Positions 19,801-30,664 of a stretch of DNA of 64,000 bases are shown here, one piece after another. Within the stretch, counting starts at the first letter, position 1. Every line of letters begins with the position of its first letter. Below the pieces are notes generated by a model. It was not told where the DNA came from, did no database searches, and saw only the letters and a program-made list of their open reading frames with translations. The DNA is taken from assembly GCA_023548195.1 (NCBI GenBank), contig JAJHZJ010000693.1:1262501-1326500 (forward strand), read 5' to 3'. Source of the stretch: Bettongia penicillata ogilbyi. Taxonomy: Eukaryota > Chordata > Mammalia > Diprotodontia > Potoroidae. Made by a program: the position numbers and the translations under genes.

Positions 19801-20100
19801 TTTATCCCCCTTTGGATATTCCAAGCCTCTTCTGGTTAAGAGTCCAAGGACATCCCTTGCTCGCTGGGGTCAGGGTTTTTGTCCAATCTTACCTTGCCGG
19901 TAATGGAGCCACCTTGGTAACTTAGGCTCTGATCTGCTGCTAATTTATAGAAAATTCTCTGAACAGATGCTCCCTGAGAGGGATGAGTCAGAGAGCTCCC
20001 ACTGGGCATGTAGTTGCTTCAACTTGTCCTTTTGCCTTGGGCTCTAGATCAAAGATGAAGGTGACTGAAAGTTGCCCAGCAAAAGATAGTGAGATCTACA
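19801..20100. other. Unique sequence
   Basis: No repeat recognised. It carries a TCF/LEF-like site (gatcaaagatg, near 20047). The 71-codon frame from 19983 runs into a MIR and is not gene-like. Confidence 0.35.
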
Positions 20101-20290
20101 CCGGACAAAATCAGACCTTGAGTCAGGAGACCTGGCTTCTAATCCCAGCTTTGCAGGAGCTAACTATGCAACCTCTGGGGCTCTTTCTGCCTCTGTAAAA
20201 GCTGGCTAATGACACCTGCCTTACTCCCTCCCAGGAAGGCTGGGAGGATAAAAGGAGATAACACCATAAAAAAAGTAAAAGTTTAAACTT
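20101..20290 (+). mobile_element. MIR SINE
   Basis: cagaccttgagtcaggagac, ctgcctctgtaaaagctggc and gggaggataaaaggagataa. Confidence 0.6.
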
Positions 20291-20399
20291 CCATCCCATA
20301 GCTAGGTTTTATCACTAAGCAGGCTTCGCAGGAGAGGGATAGAAGCTTATCTTGATTGAGAAAGGAGAAATAAAACAGGGGAATTTTGCCACCATAATG

Positions 20400-20655
20400 A
20401 ATTAGCATGGTAGAGTGAGGAGAGTTGACCTGAGTTCAACTCCTGCCTCAGACACTACTGACTTGTTAGCCTTGAACAAATCACTTAAACTCTCCAGGGA
20501 TCATGTTCTCCTCTGTGACTGGCACATACTACTTGATTCATTTTAATTACAATTTCAAAAATTAATTAAAATTTCAAAAATTAATAAATCCTTTATGTAT
20601 ATAAAATGAAGGGATCAGACTCAATGACCTCAAGATCTTGGGTCTCACAGTTCCT
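20400..20655 (+). mobile_element. MIR SINE with A/T-rich insertion
   Basis: tgacctgagttcaactcctg and ttgaacaaatcacttaaact, then an attaaaatttcaaaaattaa duplication. It resumes with gaagggatcagactcaatga. Confidence 0.6.
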
Positions 20656-20854
20656 CATGTCTCTTAAATGTAGGTAAAAAAGGGGGTGGGGGAAGGGCTG
20701 TGACCTGAGGTTGGGAAGATTGGTCACATCCCACCTCCCTCTGACAGCTAATCATGGGCCTTGCCTCTAACACAATGATACTTCCCTTTTTAGCTGCTCT
20801 CCAATAATTTCTCCCTCTACTTCTCCCCTTCTACACCAGGCATCACTTTTCATG

Positions 20855-21094
20855 CTGTTGTTGAACTGTTTCAGTCACATCAGACTCTTCATGACTCCCA
20901 TTTGGGATTTTCTTGGCAGAGATACTGGAGTGGTTTGCTATTTCCTTCTCCAGATCATTTGACAGAAGAGGAAACTGAGGCAAACAGGATTAAGTTACTT
21001 GCCCAAGGTCACATAACTAGGAAGTATGGATTTGATAAAGCTGGATTTGAACTCCAGGACTGGTGTTTTATCCACTGCACTACCTAGGTGCCTA
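20855..21094 (-). mobile_element. MAR1-type SINE, full length
   Basis: gttgttgaactgtttcagtc, tggagtggtttgctatttcc and gaggaaactgaggcaaacag, then cactgcactacctaggtgcc. Confidence 0.85.
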
Positions 21095-21529
21095 TAATCT
21101 GACTGCAATTGGAGCACCCTAACCAGAAAAATTCTTTTCCTATGAATTAGTTGGTGCATCTATTAAGCACCTACTATATGCCAAGCATTGTACTAAGCTC
21201 TGGAGATACAAAAGAAGACAAAAATAGCTCCTTCCTTCCAGGACCTCAGAGTCCAATGGGGAAAGAAAATATACAAAAAACTATGTATATATAAGATCTA
21301 TCCATTGGAAATATTGTGGGAGGTAATCTTAGAAGGAGGACACAAGCATAGAAGGGGACTTTTTACAGGGAAGGGCTTTTTGTAGAAGGTGAGGTTTCAC
21401 CTTTCACCTTCACCAAGGGAAGCTCTACATAAAACACCTGGTCCCCCAAATGTCCTCTAAGATGTAGTAGGAGCCTATTGGAAAGAGTGGATTTATCAAG
21501 CTTCCAACTTTTTCATGCAACTCTTTTCA

Positions 21530-23600
21530 GAGCTGGTTCTGGGGGAGTCTGAAAGTTTTTGATGCTTCCAATGTAGTATGATACAAGGAGAAGTATGGTC
21601 ACAGTCTGAAGCTTGGGAAGACTGAACTGCTCCACCCCAGTGACAGAGCACAATTTTAATTTAAAGTCAAGAAATAGACTGGGAAAACGAACAAACAACA
21701 GAAAATAACTTCACCATAAAAGATTCCTATAGTGATAAAAATGATCAAGTCACAAGCTCAGAAGAAGACAGCAATATGAAAGCAGCTATAAGCAAAGCCT
21801 CAAAGGGAAAAAAAAATGCAAAATGAACATAAGCCCAACAAGAACTCCTGGAAGAATTAAAGAAAGAGATAAGAGTGGTAGAAGGATAAAAGGGGGGAAA
21901 GCAATGAGAGTGATGCAAGAAAAATATGAAAAGAGGATTGACACTTTGGTAAAAGAGGCACAAAAATATTGAAGAAAATAATACCTTAAAAGAAAAAGAA
22001 TTGGCCAAATGATAAAAGAGGCACAAAAATTCCCTGAAGAAAATTAAAATTGGGCACATGGAAGCTAATGACTCCATGAGACATCAAGAGGCAATAAAAT
22101 AAAGTCAAAAGAATTAAAAATAGAAGAAAATGTGAAATATCTCATCAGAAAGACAACTGACCTGGAAAACAGATCGAGGGCGATAATTTAAGAATGACTG
22201 AGCTACATGAAAGCCATAATAAAAAAAGAGCCTAAACATCATATTTCAAGAAATTATAAAGGAAAATTGCCCCAATATCTTAGATCTAGAGGGTAAAATA
22301 GAAATTGAAAGAATCCACCAATCACCTTCTGAAAGGGATCCCAAAATGAAAACTCCCAGGAATATTATAGGCAAATTTCAGAGCTCCCAGATCAAGCAGA
22401 AAAGATTGCAAGCAGCCAGAAAGAAACAATTCATATTCCATGGAGTGATACTCAGGATCAGATGAGATTTAGCAGCTTCCACATTCAAGGAGCAGAGGGC
22501 TTGGAATATGATATTATAGAAGGTAAAGGAGCTAGGATAATGACCAAGAAAAACATATCCAGTAAAACTTAATATAATCCTTCAGGGGGAAAAGTGTGTA
22601 TTTAATGAAATAGAGGACTTTCAAGCAATCCTGATGAAAAGATCAGAGCTTAATAGAAATTTGACATTCAAACACAAAACTCGAGGGAAGTATAAAGTGA
22701 AAGCGAGATCATAAGGGATTTAATAAGGTTGAACTTTTCACATTCCTATATGGAGAGATGATACTTGTAATTCCTAAGAACTGTATATTATTAGGGTGGT
22801 TAGAAGAAATCTATATAGACAGAGAGCACAGGTGAGTTGATAATGTTGAGATGATCTCAAAAAAACAACTAAGGGGTGAGAAAGAGACTGCTAGGAGAAG
22901 AGGAAGGGAGAGAAAGAATGGGAAAAACTAGCCTTTGACTCAAAGGGCTATATCCCAAAAAGAAATCAAAGAAAAAGGATCTATATGTATGAAAATATTT
23001 ATAGCAACTCTTTTTGTGATGGCAAAAAATTGGACATTAAGGAGATGTTGTTAATTGGGGAATGACCGAAGGAGTTATCATATATGACTGATAGAATGCT
23101 ATTGTGCTATAAGAAATGACAAAGGAAACAGTCTCAGGAAAACCTGGAAAGACTTATATGAACTCAGGTGAAGTGAGCAGAACCAGGTCATTGTACATGG
23201 TAAAAGCAATACTGTAACACTGTTCACCTGTGAAAGACTTAGCTATAATGATCCAAGAGCCAATGATCAAAGGACTCATGATGAAAAATGCTATCCACCT
23301 CCAGACAGAGAACTGATGAACTCTGAGTGTAAATTGAAGTGTAATTTTGCCACTTCCTTTTTTTCTTATTTTTTGGTGACATGGCTAATATGGAAATACG
23401 TTTTACATGATTTTAGATGTATAATTGATATGTTGATTGCTTTCTAAGCAGATTGGAGAGGAGCAGGAGAGAGGAAGAGAATTTGAAACAGACACAAAAA
23501 AATTTGTAAACGAATAGTTAAAATAATTTTTTTAATTAAAAATAGAAGACAGATAATGGAATAATGGGAGAAAAAAAGAAAAAATAAATACAAAATAGAA
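21530..23600 (+). mobile_element. L1: ORF1 region joined to L1 3' end, no ORF2
   Basis: A degraded ORF1 (to about 22690) and post-ORF1 sequence lead at about 22925 into the standard 3' end (ttgactcaaagggctatatc, ttgtgatggcaaaaaattgg, acatggctaatatggaaata) and an A-rich tail. The 3.8 kb expected for ORF2 is missing. The start is uncertain. This is either an internal deletion or a HAL1-like recombinant. Confidence 0.65.
21735..22690 (+). pseudogene. L1 ORF1 remnant, heavily decayed
   Basis: Recognisable by phrases such as gtgaaatatctcatcagaaa, gacctggaaaacagatcgag and ccagaaagaaacaattcata (the start of the C-terminal domain). Many frameshifts and stops. Its N-terminal half differs from that of the two HAL1 copies, suggesting another subfamily. 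Confidence 0.65.
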
Positions 23601-23994
23601 GGAAAAGAGCACTGACCAAATGAGGGATCAGGTCAGCTTCAGTGGCCCCTACACTGAGTCTTGAAAGAAGTTTGGGATTTGAATGAGTCAGAGTGAAGAG
23701 GAAATGTAAGCCTGGAAGAGAGGTCAGTTTGTGCAAAGGTCCGGTGGTGGGAAATGACATGCCAAGGTCAGAAAAATTTATAATCTCTCCTGTTTGGCTA
23801 AGACAGAGGGTATAGGAAGGGTTATAATAGGAACCAAAATTAGAAGGTAAGTGGGACAACAGAGGGCTTTAAATGCCTTTCAGTCTGCAGTTAGCATTTT
23901 TTCCTAGGGGCAATAGGGAGCTACAGTAGATCAGCACTGACCTTGAGTGAGCTATTTTAAAAAGGTGTTTTCATCTCAGTCTGGCTACCACCTC

Positions 23995-24920
23995 CAAGAC
24001 TAAGCACAAAGGCAAAAAAGGTTGCAGTCTCCCAAGATCAGCCTTGCAAAACTAATGGGTGGGAAAAAGAGAGGCGAAGACTTTAGATTCAAGGAAAAGC
24101 AGTTTATGCATGAATCAGCTATTATTGGGACGCACTCACATCTCAGAGAGCAAGCCAGACTCACAGTAGCATGCCCCGGCGAGGGAGTGATGGGTTTAGC
24201 CACCATCCCCCAGCCTCAGGAGGGCCCTCCCATCCCACCATAGTACTTCATCCCAAACAGCTGGATGGATATGTATTCAGAGATGATGCTGGCTGGCAAG
24301 GGTGCCTGTCATCCTCTGTGCCAAACTGGATTGTGTTTCATTTTTGTTGCACTTAGAGCCCATTGAGTAATGTGTAAGGACAGACTGTTTTTGGGGGCTT
24401 GGAAGATTGATTTGTACACGGCAAAGAGCTGAATTTGCAGGGGACCCACAGAGATGATCCTCTTAGTTCCGGCCTCTCTCAGCAGCTATGAACCAACGGC
24501 CCGAAGCATCTGGCGGAGGAGCGTTCTTGCTGAGATCCTTGAATCTCCCACCTTAGTCCCAGAGGCTTCACTGAGAGCCAGCCCAGCTTAGGAAGCCCAG
24601 AAGCAGTCATGCCTCATCAGAACCGAATGGGACATGGGAGCCACTAGAGCCCTGATGGGGAATCAGTGTCCCTCTTCTGGGGGAGGGGAAATCTTCACAG
24701 CAGAGCTGACAACTTTGACATTGAGCTGGGCATCAGTGGGTTCTTTCTTCAGTTGCCTGAAAATAGCAGTCAGCTCTGGACTTACCACAGCTCATGGGAA
24801 TAAGCTTTTCTGTCTATACAAATATGGAGGGAATATGAGGTGAGGGATAGAAAAGTAGTCTTAGCAGTCTAAGAAGACCCGGCTGAATGCTACCCTTGAC
24901 CTTTACAGTCTGCATGAGGC
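23995..24920. other. Unique sequence
   Basis: Over 900 bases with no recognised repeat. Short frames (60-73 codons) overlap in both strands without motifs. The centre has several isolated CpGs (aacggcccgaagcatctggc). No splice-flanked frame stands out. Confidence 0.4.
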
Positions 24921-24924
24921 AACT

Positions 24925-25260
24925 TGGGCTATAAGGAAAAGAGCTCTATCTTCAGAGGTCAGGAAGACCTGAGTTCAAATCCTGCCTTAGACACTTCTGA
25001 AAAGTTACTTAACCTCTATCAGACTCTGTTTCCTCATCTGCAAAATGGGGATAACTAACTATCCACATACCTCACAGAGTGAATCAGAGGAGATAACATA
25101 AACCATGCTTTATAAACCTTAAAACCCTATATAAATGACAGTTACCATCATTATTGCATAAGTATCAGATGAGATGATATCTGCTTTGCAAACCTTAAAG
25201 CATAGTATGTCTTAGCTAGTGTTATTATTAACTCTGTGACCCTGGGTGAGTCACTTAACA
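24925..25260 (+). mobile_element. MIR SINE and adjacent MIR tail
   Basis: gtcaggaagacctgagttca, agactctgtttcctcatctg and atgctttataaaccttaaaa. A second tail at 25150-25225 reads ctgctttgcaaaccttaaag. Confidence 0.7.
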
Positions 25261-25261
25261 G

Positions 25262-25345
25262 CCAGTCAATCCACAAGCACTTATTAAGTACCTACTATGT
25301 GCCAGTCACTTAGTTAAGTGCTGGGGGCAGTCTGTGACTCAGACA
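25262..25345 (-). mobile_element. L2 3' end, antisense
   Basis: acttattaagtacctactat, then cttagttaagtgctgggggc. Confidence 0.7.
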
Positions 25346-25354
25346 ACTTTCTAG

Positions 25355-25690
25355 GATCATAGGTTTAGAGCTAGGAGCCTTAGAGGTCACCTAGTTGAAT
25401 TCCCTCATTTTATGGAGGAGAAATATGAGGTTCAGTCACTTCACATAGTGTCAGGACTCCTGTGTTTTTGTCTCTGTCTTCTCAGGTGTCTAATATAGTG
25501 TTTACCACATAGTAGGTGCTTAGGACCACATATCCAGAACTGGAAAGATCCCAAAAGACCATCTGGTGCAACTCCATCACTTTGAAACCATGGCCCAGAT
25601 TTGTCCAAAGTTACACGGATATAAACCTCAGAGACAAGATTTGAACGTAGGCCTCATGGCTCCAAATTCAGCATTCTTTCTTATCTGTTA
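25355..25690 (-). mobile_element. Two antisense MIRs flanking a short L2 tail
   Basis: MIR pieces at about 25355-25450 (tagagctaggagccttagag) and 25530-25690 (gatttgaacgtaggcctcat). Between them a sense L2 end (accacatagtaggtgcttag). Confidence 0.55.
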
Positions 25691-26035
25691 AGTCACAGAT
25701 GGATTACAGCCTGTATTAGAGGAATGAGTTTCCACACTGGGAGACTCCCCAAGCTGACAAGATTGTGATTCCTTTGAGCATCCAGCTAAAGATGGTACCA
25801 CAGACTCTCCATCAGTAGGGTAAATGTTTTGTGATATCCTCCAGTAATTTGTGGATTCATTTCTCTCCTTCCTGGTCCCCTTTGAGGCCAATGGCTTTGA
25901 TTTGTAAGTAGGTTGGTTCAAGTTCAGGGCACAGTCTGTGGTAATAGAACTTACTTATTCAGTTAATGGCCTGAACCCCAACTCCCACTCAGCAACTCTG
26001 CTTGGCAACAGCCACTGTCCACTCATCCTTGGGTC
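25691..26035. other. Unassigned
   Basis: No family recognised. The antisense 77-codon frame at 25688-25921 lacks motifs. Confidence 0.35.
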
Positions 26036-26039
26036 ATTG

Positions 26040-26225
26040 GATCATGGATACAGAGCTGGAAAGGACCTCGGAGGCCAATTAGTCTAACCCCCCTCATATT
26101 ACAGAGGAGGCAACTGAGGCCCAGAAGGGTTAAGTAGTCTACTCAAGCAAGGTTGCATGGGTAATAAAGTATCTGAGGTGGAATTTGAATCCAGATCTTC
26201 TTGACTCTAGGTCAGCATCCTTTCT
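26040..26225 (-). mobile_element. MIR SINE
   Basis: gagctggaaaggacctcgga, gaggcaactgaggcccagaa and gaatttgaatccagatcttc. Confidence 0.7.
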
Positions 26226-26269
26226 GCTTAATGGAACCTCCAGCCTTGCACAGGACTGAGAGGGAGGAT

Positions 26270-26385
26270 GTATGGGACAATGAAGCCTGCTATGTGTCAG
26301 GCTCTGAGCTAAGCACTTGGGAATAAGGACAAAGACAAAGCTATTCCTGCCTGTCCCTCGAGGACTTTACATTCCAAGGACAGCA
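26270..26385 (-). mobile_element. L2 3' end, antisense
   Basis: gcctgctatgtgtcaggctc and ctgagctaagcacttgggaa, then cgaggactttacattcc. Confidence 0.65.
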
Positions 26386-26735
26386 TTTTAAAGTTTATAA
26401 ATCACTTTCCATACATGATCTCTTTTAAACCTGTTATTGATCATGTGAGAAAGATTCTAGATGCATTATTATGTTCAATTTTCAGATGGGGAAATTATAA
26501 CCCAGAATGGTAAAGTGATTTGTCCAAAGTCATACAGCTAGTAATGTTTCAGAGCTGGCATTTGAGGAAAGGTTCATTTTAACCTCTAGGAGCCTCAGTT
26601 TCTTCATCTGTAAGATGGAAGGGTAGAACTGGAATTAATGCCTAAGGATTCTTCGATACTTCCACTTGTAAATCTATAATCTTATATAAATCATTTTGCA
26701 GATTTTAAAGTGCCACACAGATGGGAACTGTTACT
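26386..26735. mobile_element. Head-to-head MIR pair (- then +)
   Basis: Antisense MIR to about 26570 (gatggggaaattataaccca, cagctagtaatgtttcagag). A sense MIR follows to about 26700 (gagcctcagtttcttcatct). Confidence 0.6.
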
Positions 26736-26739
26736 AGGT

Positions 26740-27560
26740 TAAGCACTCTGCACATTTTGAAACTCCATGAGTGTCAGCTCCTGTCCGGATTCCCTAGGTC
26801 CTATCGGTTTCAATCCATCTGCCTGGCCCACCTTGCCCTGGCTCTTTTTCCTTAGCTCCTGAAGGAATTTCAGGCAGGCCTGGAGGCAGCTAGTGCCAAG
26901 GGAAATGGGGTCTGCCCTCTGGGAGTGAGCTGGTAGATCAATTGGCAGTGGATAAGGTGGCACAGATTGTCTCCTGGGGTCCCTTGAAGATGGGAACCCC
27001 AAGTAGGGGCACCCGCTGTCAGCGCACCCGCTAATTACAGCCTGCTCTGCCTCTGCCGCCTGGAAAAGTCCTTGGAGGGAGAGCCGTTTCATTTAAAGAA
27101 AGCTGTTGGTAATAAGCAGAATTGGGTTTTAATGGGGTTCGTACTGATAGAACAGAAATCAAATTAGAGCCTAATTGGCATGCACAAGACAGCCAAAGCC
27201 GCCGACGCGGCAACCTGGCAGCCGCTGACTTGTGCTGGGAGCCTCAGCAGCCCCTGCTTGCAGCCTACCTCCATTAGGGCCGGATCCATAATGTATGAGG
27301 CCTGGAAGCCCAAGGGATTGCCCAGCAGAGGGGGGGAGCAGCCTCTAGACAACCCTTAGGAAGCTGATGCTCTCTGGCCTGGGAGGGGCTGGCTCTGGAG
27401 AATATTTTGGCTAAGTGATGTGGTCCCTTTGGCAGGGGGATGGAGGTTGTAGGGGAGGGGAGATCTAATATGTTCCGAAGCCAAGGGGTGGCTTCCTGGG
27501 CTTGGGGCACTCAGTGGCTGCCCGGTGAGCTCTTCAGAAGCAGCAGAAGAGATACAAAGG
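26740..27560. promoter_or_regulatory. Repeat-free GC-rich block, candidate regulatory element
   Basis: About 800 bases with no recognisable repeat in a repeat-saturated window. The core at 26990-27300 is CpG-bearing (gccgccgacgcggcaacctg). It contains clustered homeodomain-type cores: gctaattacag, ttttaatggg, caaattagag and gcctaattggc. Small antisense frames (60-117 codons) have no domain. Reading it as a conserved enhancer is inference. Confidence 0.4.
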
Positions 27561-27777
27561 AATTTTCCTCGAAATAAGCATCTTGACAAAACCCCAGTCC
27601 TTGCTTGTTATGAAGGGCTTAGCAGCCAGGTAAGCACAATGAAACCTGACCTGCCTTGCCAGGGAGAATGTTGGAATGTAGAGACCTGGAAAATAACAAT
27701 ATCTGGCATCTAGATAATGTTTGGAGAAAGGAAGGAAAGTATGAAAGAAGGAAGGAAGGAAAGAAAGAAAGAATAAA
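27561..27777. other. Unassigned ending in (GGAA/AAAG)n
   Basis: A purine run occupies about 27728-27775; the rest is unrecognised. Confidence 0.4.
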
Positions 27778-27880
27778 AACACCTTTATTCAACACTTACT
27801 ATGCCAGGCACTGTGCCAACCACTAAGAAGAAAAATTTAAAAAGCCCCTAACCTCCTAAGAGGGTTGACTCTAATTGGGG
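27778..27880 (-). mobile_element. L2 3' end, antisense
   Basis: cacttactatgccaggcact and gtgccaaccactaagaagaa. Confidence 0.65.
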
Positions 27881-27884
27881 CAAT

Positions 27885-28090
27885 AGTGAGTTTTTGCCAA
27901 TATTGTCCCATTGGAACTTCACAACAGCCTTGGGAGGTAGGGCTATTACCCCCATTTTACAGAGAAGGAAACTGAGGTTCAGAAAAGTACAATGGTGCTC
28001 CCAAGGTCACAGACCTAGTATGAGTCAGAGATAGAATAGGAATTGAGGTCTTCCTGCCTGTGAGTTCAGGACCCTGCCAATCCATACCAG
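27885..28090 (-). mobile_element. MIR SINE, nearly complete
   Basis: cattttacagagaaggaaac, ctcccaaggtcacagaccta and ggaattgaggtcttcctgcc. Confidence 0.7.
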
Positions 28091-28096
28091 ACTGTC

Positions 28097-28291
28097 CAGG
28101 AGTTTTGTGGCATAATCCCCTTAGACAACCTGGTGAAATCTACAGATTTCTTTCTCAAAATCATGTTGGGTTTTTTTTTGTAAAAATATGTAAAATACAT
28201 AGGATTACAAAGGAAATCAATTATGACTGAAATTCAGTCATCAAAATATTTTTTTAAAATGTCTTCATAGATTGCAGGTTAAGAACTCCTG
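28097..28291. mobile_element. hAT-type MITE
   Basis: Ends caggagttttgtggc and (complemented) caggagttcttaacct share the terminal CAGGAGTT. The length, about 195 bp, fits a non-autonomous Charlie-like element. No clear 8-bp duplication. Confidence 0.6.
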
Positions 28292-28359
28292 AATTAAATA
28301 ATCTCTGCAGTTCTTGTCTATTCCAAACCTATGGGACCTATGCTATAAGTATTACAAAG

Positions 28360-28560
28360 TAGGAAAATAAACCCTTTTTCCAGATGGGCAAATGGAGGCT
28401 CAGAGGCCTCAGAACCCTTGAGAAATAGAAGTTTTAAGTTATTGCTGTCATTTCTTATATATGTATCCAATCACTGGGGTCCTACACTGTGGCGCCCAGA
28501 GTAACACAACACTCCAGTTGTGGGCTGACCAGGGCAGAACAAGATGAGGCAATCAGTATT
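28360..28560 (-). mobile_element. MIR scrap plus CR1/L3 fragment
   Basis: ccagatgggcaaatggaggc is MIR. From 28465, cagagtaacacaacactcca and gggctgaccagggcagaaca are CR1/L3 antisense. Confidence 0.55.
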
Positions 28561-28680
28561 TATTAATTAAGAGCTCACTATGTACCAGGCACTGTGCTGA
28601 GCCCTAGGAGTACAAATATGTGCCAAAAAGGATCATCTTTGCCCTGAAGGAGCTTACATTTTAATGAAGGAAGACAACAC
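28550..28680 (-). mobile_element. L2 3' end, antisense
   Basis: agagctcactatgtaccagg, cactgtgctgagccctagga and ccctgaaggagcttacattt. Confidence 0.75.
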
Positions 28681-28930
28681 ACCGAAGGAAGCTAAGGGGG
28701 GTGGAGCTGGAAGGTCCCCACAAAGTGGCATCGGGTCAAAACATAGCGAAGAAGGGAACACAGGTTCACTGGCCTGAGCCTCTCCTCCAAGTGAAGCCTC
28801 CATGAAGAGTTCCCCAATGGGAGAATCTTTCAGGGTGAGATGGATGTATCACAGACAGAGGTATGATAGTCAAGTTCAGGAAAAGGCATCATATGGCATG
28901 ACCACCTTCCTCAACATGGATGTTAACCAT
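28681..28930. other. Unassigned
   Basis: May continue the L2 but no firm landmark is seen. Confidence 0.3.
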
Positions 28931-29181
28931 ATTTGTTGTTGTTTAGTCATGTCCAACTCTCCATGATCCCATTTGGGGTTTTCTTGGGAGAAATACTGGA
29001 GTGGTTTGCCACTTCCTTCTCTAGCTCATTTGACAGATGAGGAAACTGAGGCAAAGAGGGTGAAGTGATGTGTCCAGGGTCACATAACTAGTAAGTGTCG
29101 GGGCCAGATTTGAATTCAGGAAGATGAGTCTTCTTGACTCCAACACTGGTATTTTATCCACTGTACCACTCAGTTGCCCCT
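28931..29181 (-). mobile_element. MAR1-type SINE, full length
   Basis: tttgttgttgtttagtcatg, gatcccatttggggttttct and aggaaactgaggcaaagagg, to ccactgtaccactcagttgc. Confidence 0.9.
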
Positions 29182-29444
29182 GTCAACTGTCTAGGTCAGC
29201 TAGTCTTGCATTGTTTGCCATTAGCTGTGCATTATTTATTTGTCTCCTGCTGTTTTATTTGTCATTGGCATTGTGCTAAGGGTATACATTCACAATCACT
29301 ATTTGCACTTGTGATCACTAAAGAAGCTTAAGTGATGCTTTGCATTGTGTTATGTCTAGTGCATGTAATGTCAATATGAACAGGATAATATTAACGATAA
29401 TGGAGGGATAATCATCTTGAATGGACTAGAGGCTGTAGTTTATT
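29182..29444. other. Unassigned
   Basis: A/T-biased; no element recognised. Confidence 0.35.
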
Positions 29445-29750
29445 ATAACATTTATAAGTGCTGGGGATCCAACAAGAGGCAAAAGATGGTCCCTGCCCTC
29501 AAGTTGCTTACAATCTCATGGGGGAGATGGCAATTATGTACAAACAAGCTCTGTCCAGAATGAATACCCAATCATGAACAGAACACTAGAATTAGGAGGG
29601 GTTGGGAAATCCCTCTTCCTGCAGAAGATGGGGTCTTAGCTGAGATTTGAAGGAAGCCAAGGATGCCAGTAGACAGAGATGAGAAGGGAGAGCATCCCAG
29701 ACATTGAGGACAGACAGCCAGAGAAAATTCCTGGAGGGCTGTAAGAATTA
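29445..29750 (-). mobile_element. L2 LINE, antisense
   Basis: ttataagtgctggggatcca, tccctgccctcaagttgctt, tgagatttgaaggaagccaa and gagagcatcccagacattga in L2 order. One of the longer continuous L2 3' regions here. Confidence 0.75.
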
Positions 29751-30062
29751 TCTAGTGGCTGCTGTGAAGTTTCAATGATTAGAGAGAAGGCTGGCCAGTC
29801 AGGCATCTCCCACCCCTCTGCACCCCTGACCTGCAACATACTCTGAGCCGTTGACATTGTCCTCCTTGCTGTACCACAAGCCAAGGCACTCCATTTCTTC
29901 TGTCCAGGCTTTTTCTGTCTGTCCCCTATGTCTCTCCCTTTACTTCCCTTACCTTTATTTGCCTTCTGCTTGGCTTATAAAAGCACACCAAGGCAGATCT
30001 TAGGCAGGCAACCTGTGCACCTAATATTTCCCATGATCTTCCTCAATTGGTGGCTATGTGAC
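29751..30062. other. Unassigned
   Basis: No repeat recognised apart from weak L2 similarity. Nothing coding. Confidence 0.35.
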
Positions 30063-30066
30063 TTTG

Positions 30067-30361
30067 TAGGAAGGAAAGAAGGAAGGAAGGAAGGAGAGAA
30101 GGAAGGAAGGAGGGAAGGAGGGAGGAAGGTTGGCAGTGATGGAAGAAGGGAAGGGAGAAAGAAGGAAAGAGAAAGAGAGAAGAAAGAAAAAAGAAAGAAG
30201 CAAAGGAAAGAATGAAGGGAGAAAGTAGAAGGAATGAAAGAGAAAGAAAGGAAAGGAAGAAGGAAAACAAGAAGAATGGAAGCAAAGGGAGAAGGAAGAG
30301 AGGAAGAAAGAAAAGAAGGAAGGAAAGGAGAGAAAAAGAAGAGAAAGAAAGGGAAGGAGGG
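30067..30361. repeat. Long (GGAA/AAAG)n purine tract
   Basis: About 295 bases almost free of pyrimidines on the + strand, broken mainly near 30130-30143. It begins ggaaggaagg and drifts to gaaag/agaaa. Open frames of up to 132 codons (Ser/Phe/Leu/Pro on the - strand, Lys/Arg/Glu on the + strand) are artefacts of composition. Confidence 0.95.
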
Positions 30362-30364
30362 ACT

Positions 30365-30425
30365 AAGCATTTATTAAAGGTTACTATGATCCTGGTGCCA
30401 TGATGAGGACTGAGCATGCCAATGT
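30365..30425 (-). mobile_element. L2 3' end scrap, antisense
   Basis: taagcatttattaaaggtta and gccatgatgaggactgagca. Confidence 0.5.
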
Positions 30426-30490
30426 AAGCAAAAAGACCCAATGCCTATGCCACGTTTATACCTGATGTTTCTCTTCTTTCCTTCTTTTAG

Positions 30491-30664
30491 GTGAAAGAGT
30501 ATGGGCTACAACTTTCTGAACTTCAAAAAGATGGCAGACTGAGCCACCAGAAGTACAGAAACTGGAGTCTATGTGGGAGTTTGGCAGCAGCCAGACCCAG
30601 TACACCTGAGAAGACCTTGAGGAACAATCCGTTTGATTGAATCCAAAAGTAGATAGATTTCAAG
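30491..30664 (+). other. Exon-like segment (uncharacterised)
   Basis: It is preceded by a 20-base pyrimidine tract ending in ttttag and followed by caag|gtatgt, a near-consensus donor, giving a 174-base internal exon. Reading from its first base gives 49 codons (beginning VKEYGLQLSELQKDG, ending LRNNPFD) before TGA at 30638-30640. It is therefore either a last-coding exon with a spliced 3' untranslated region, or a non-coding RNA exon. It overlaps no repeat that I recognise. No protein family recognised. Confidence 0.3.

Larger units (their letters stand above)
21145..23990 (-). mobile_element. L2 LINE, antisense, split by an L1
   Basis: The left part (to about 21430) has aagcacctactatatgccaa, agctctggagatacaaaaga and gctttttgtagaaggtgagg. 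The right part (from about 23605) continues with cactgagtcttgaaagaagt and gcaatagggagctacagtag. Removing the L1 leaves one colinear L2. Confidence 0.6.

Noticed and set aside
29975..30441. 131-132 codon antisense frames rich in Ser, Phe, Leu and Pro
   Set aside because: Complement of the GGAA purine tract; no stop codons can easily occur there.
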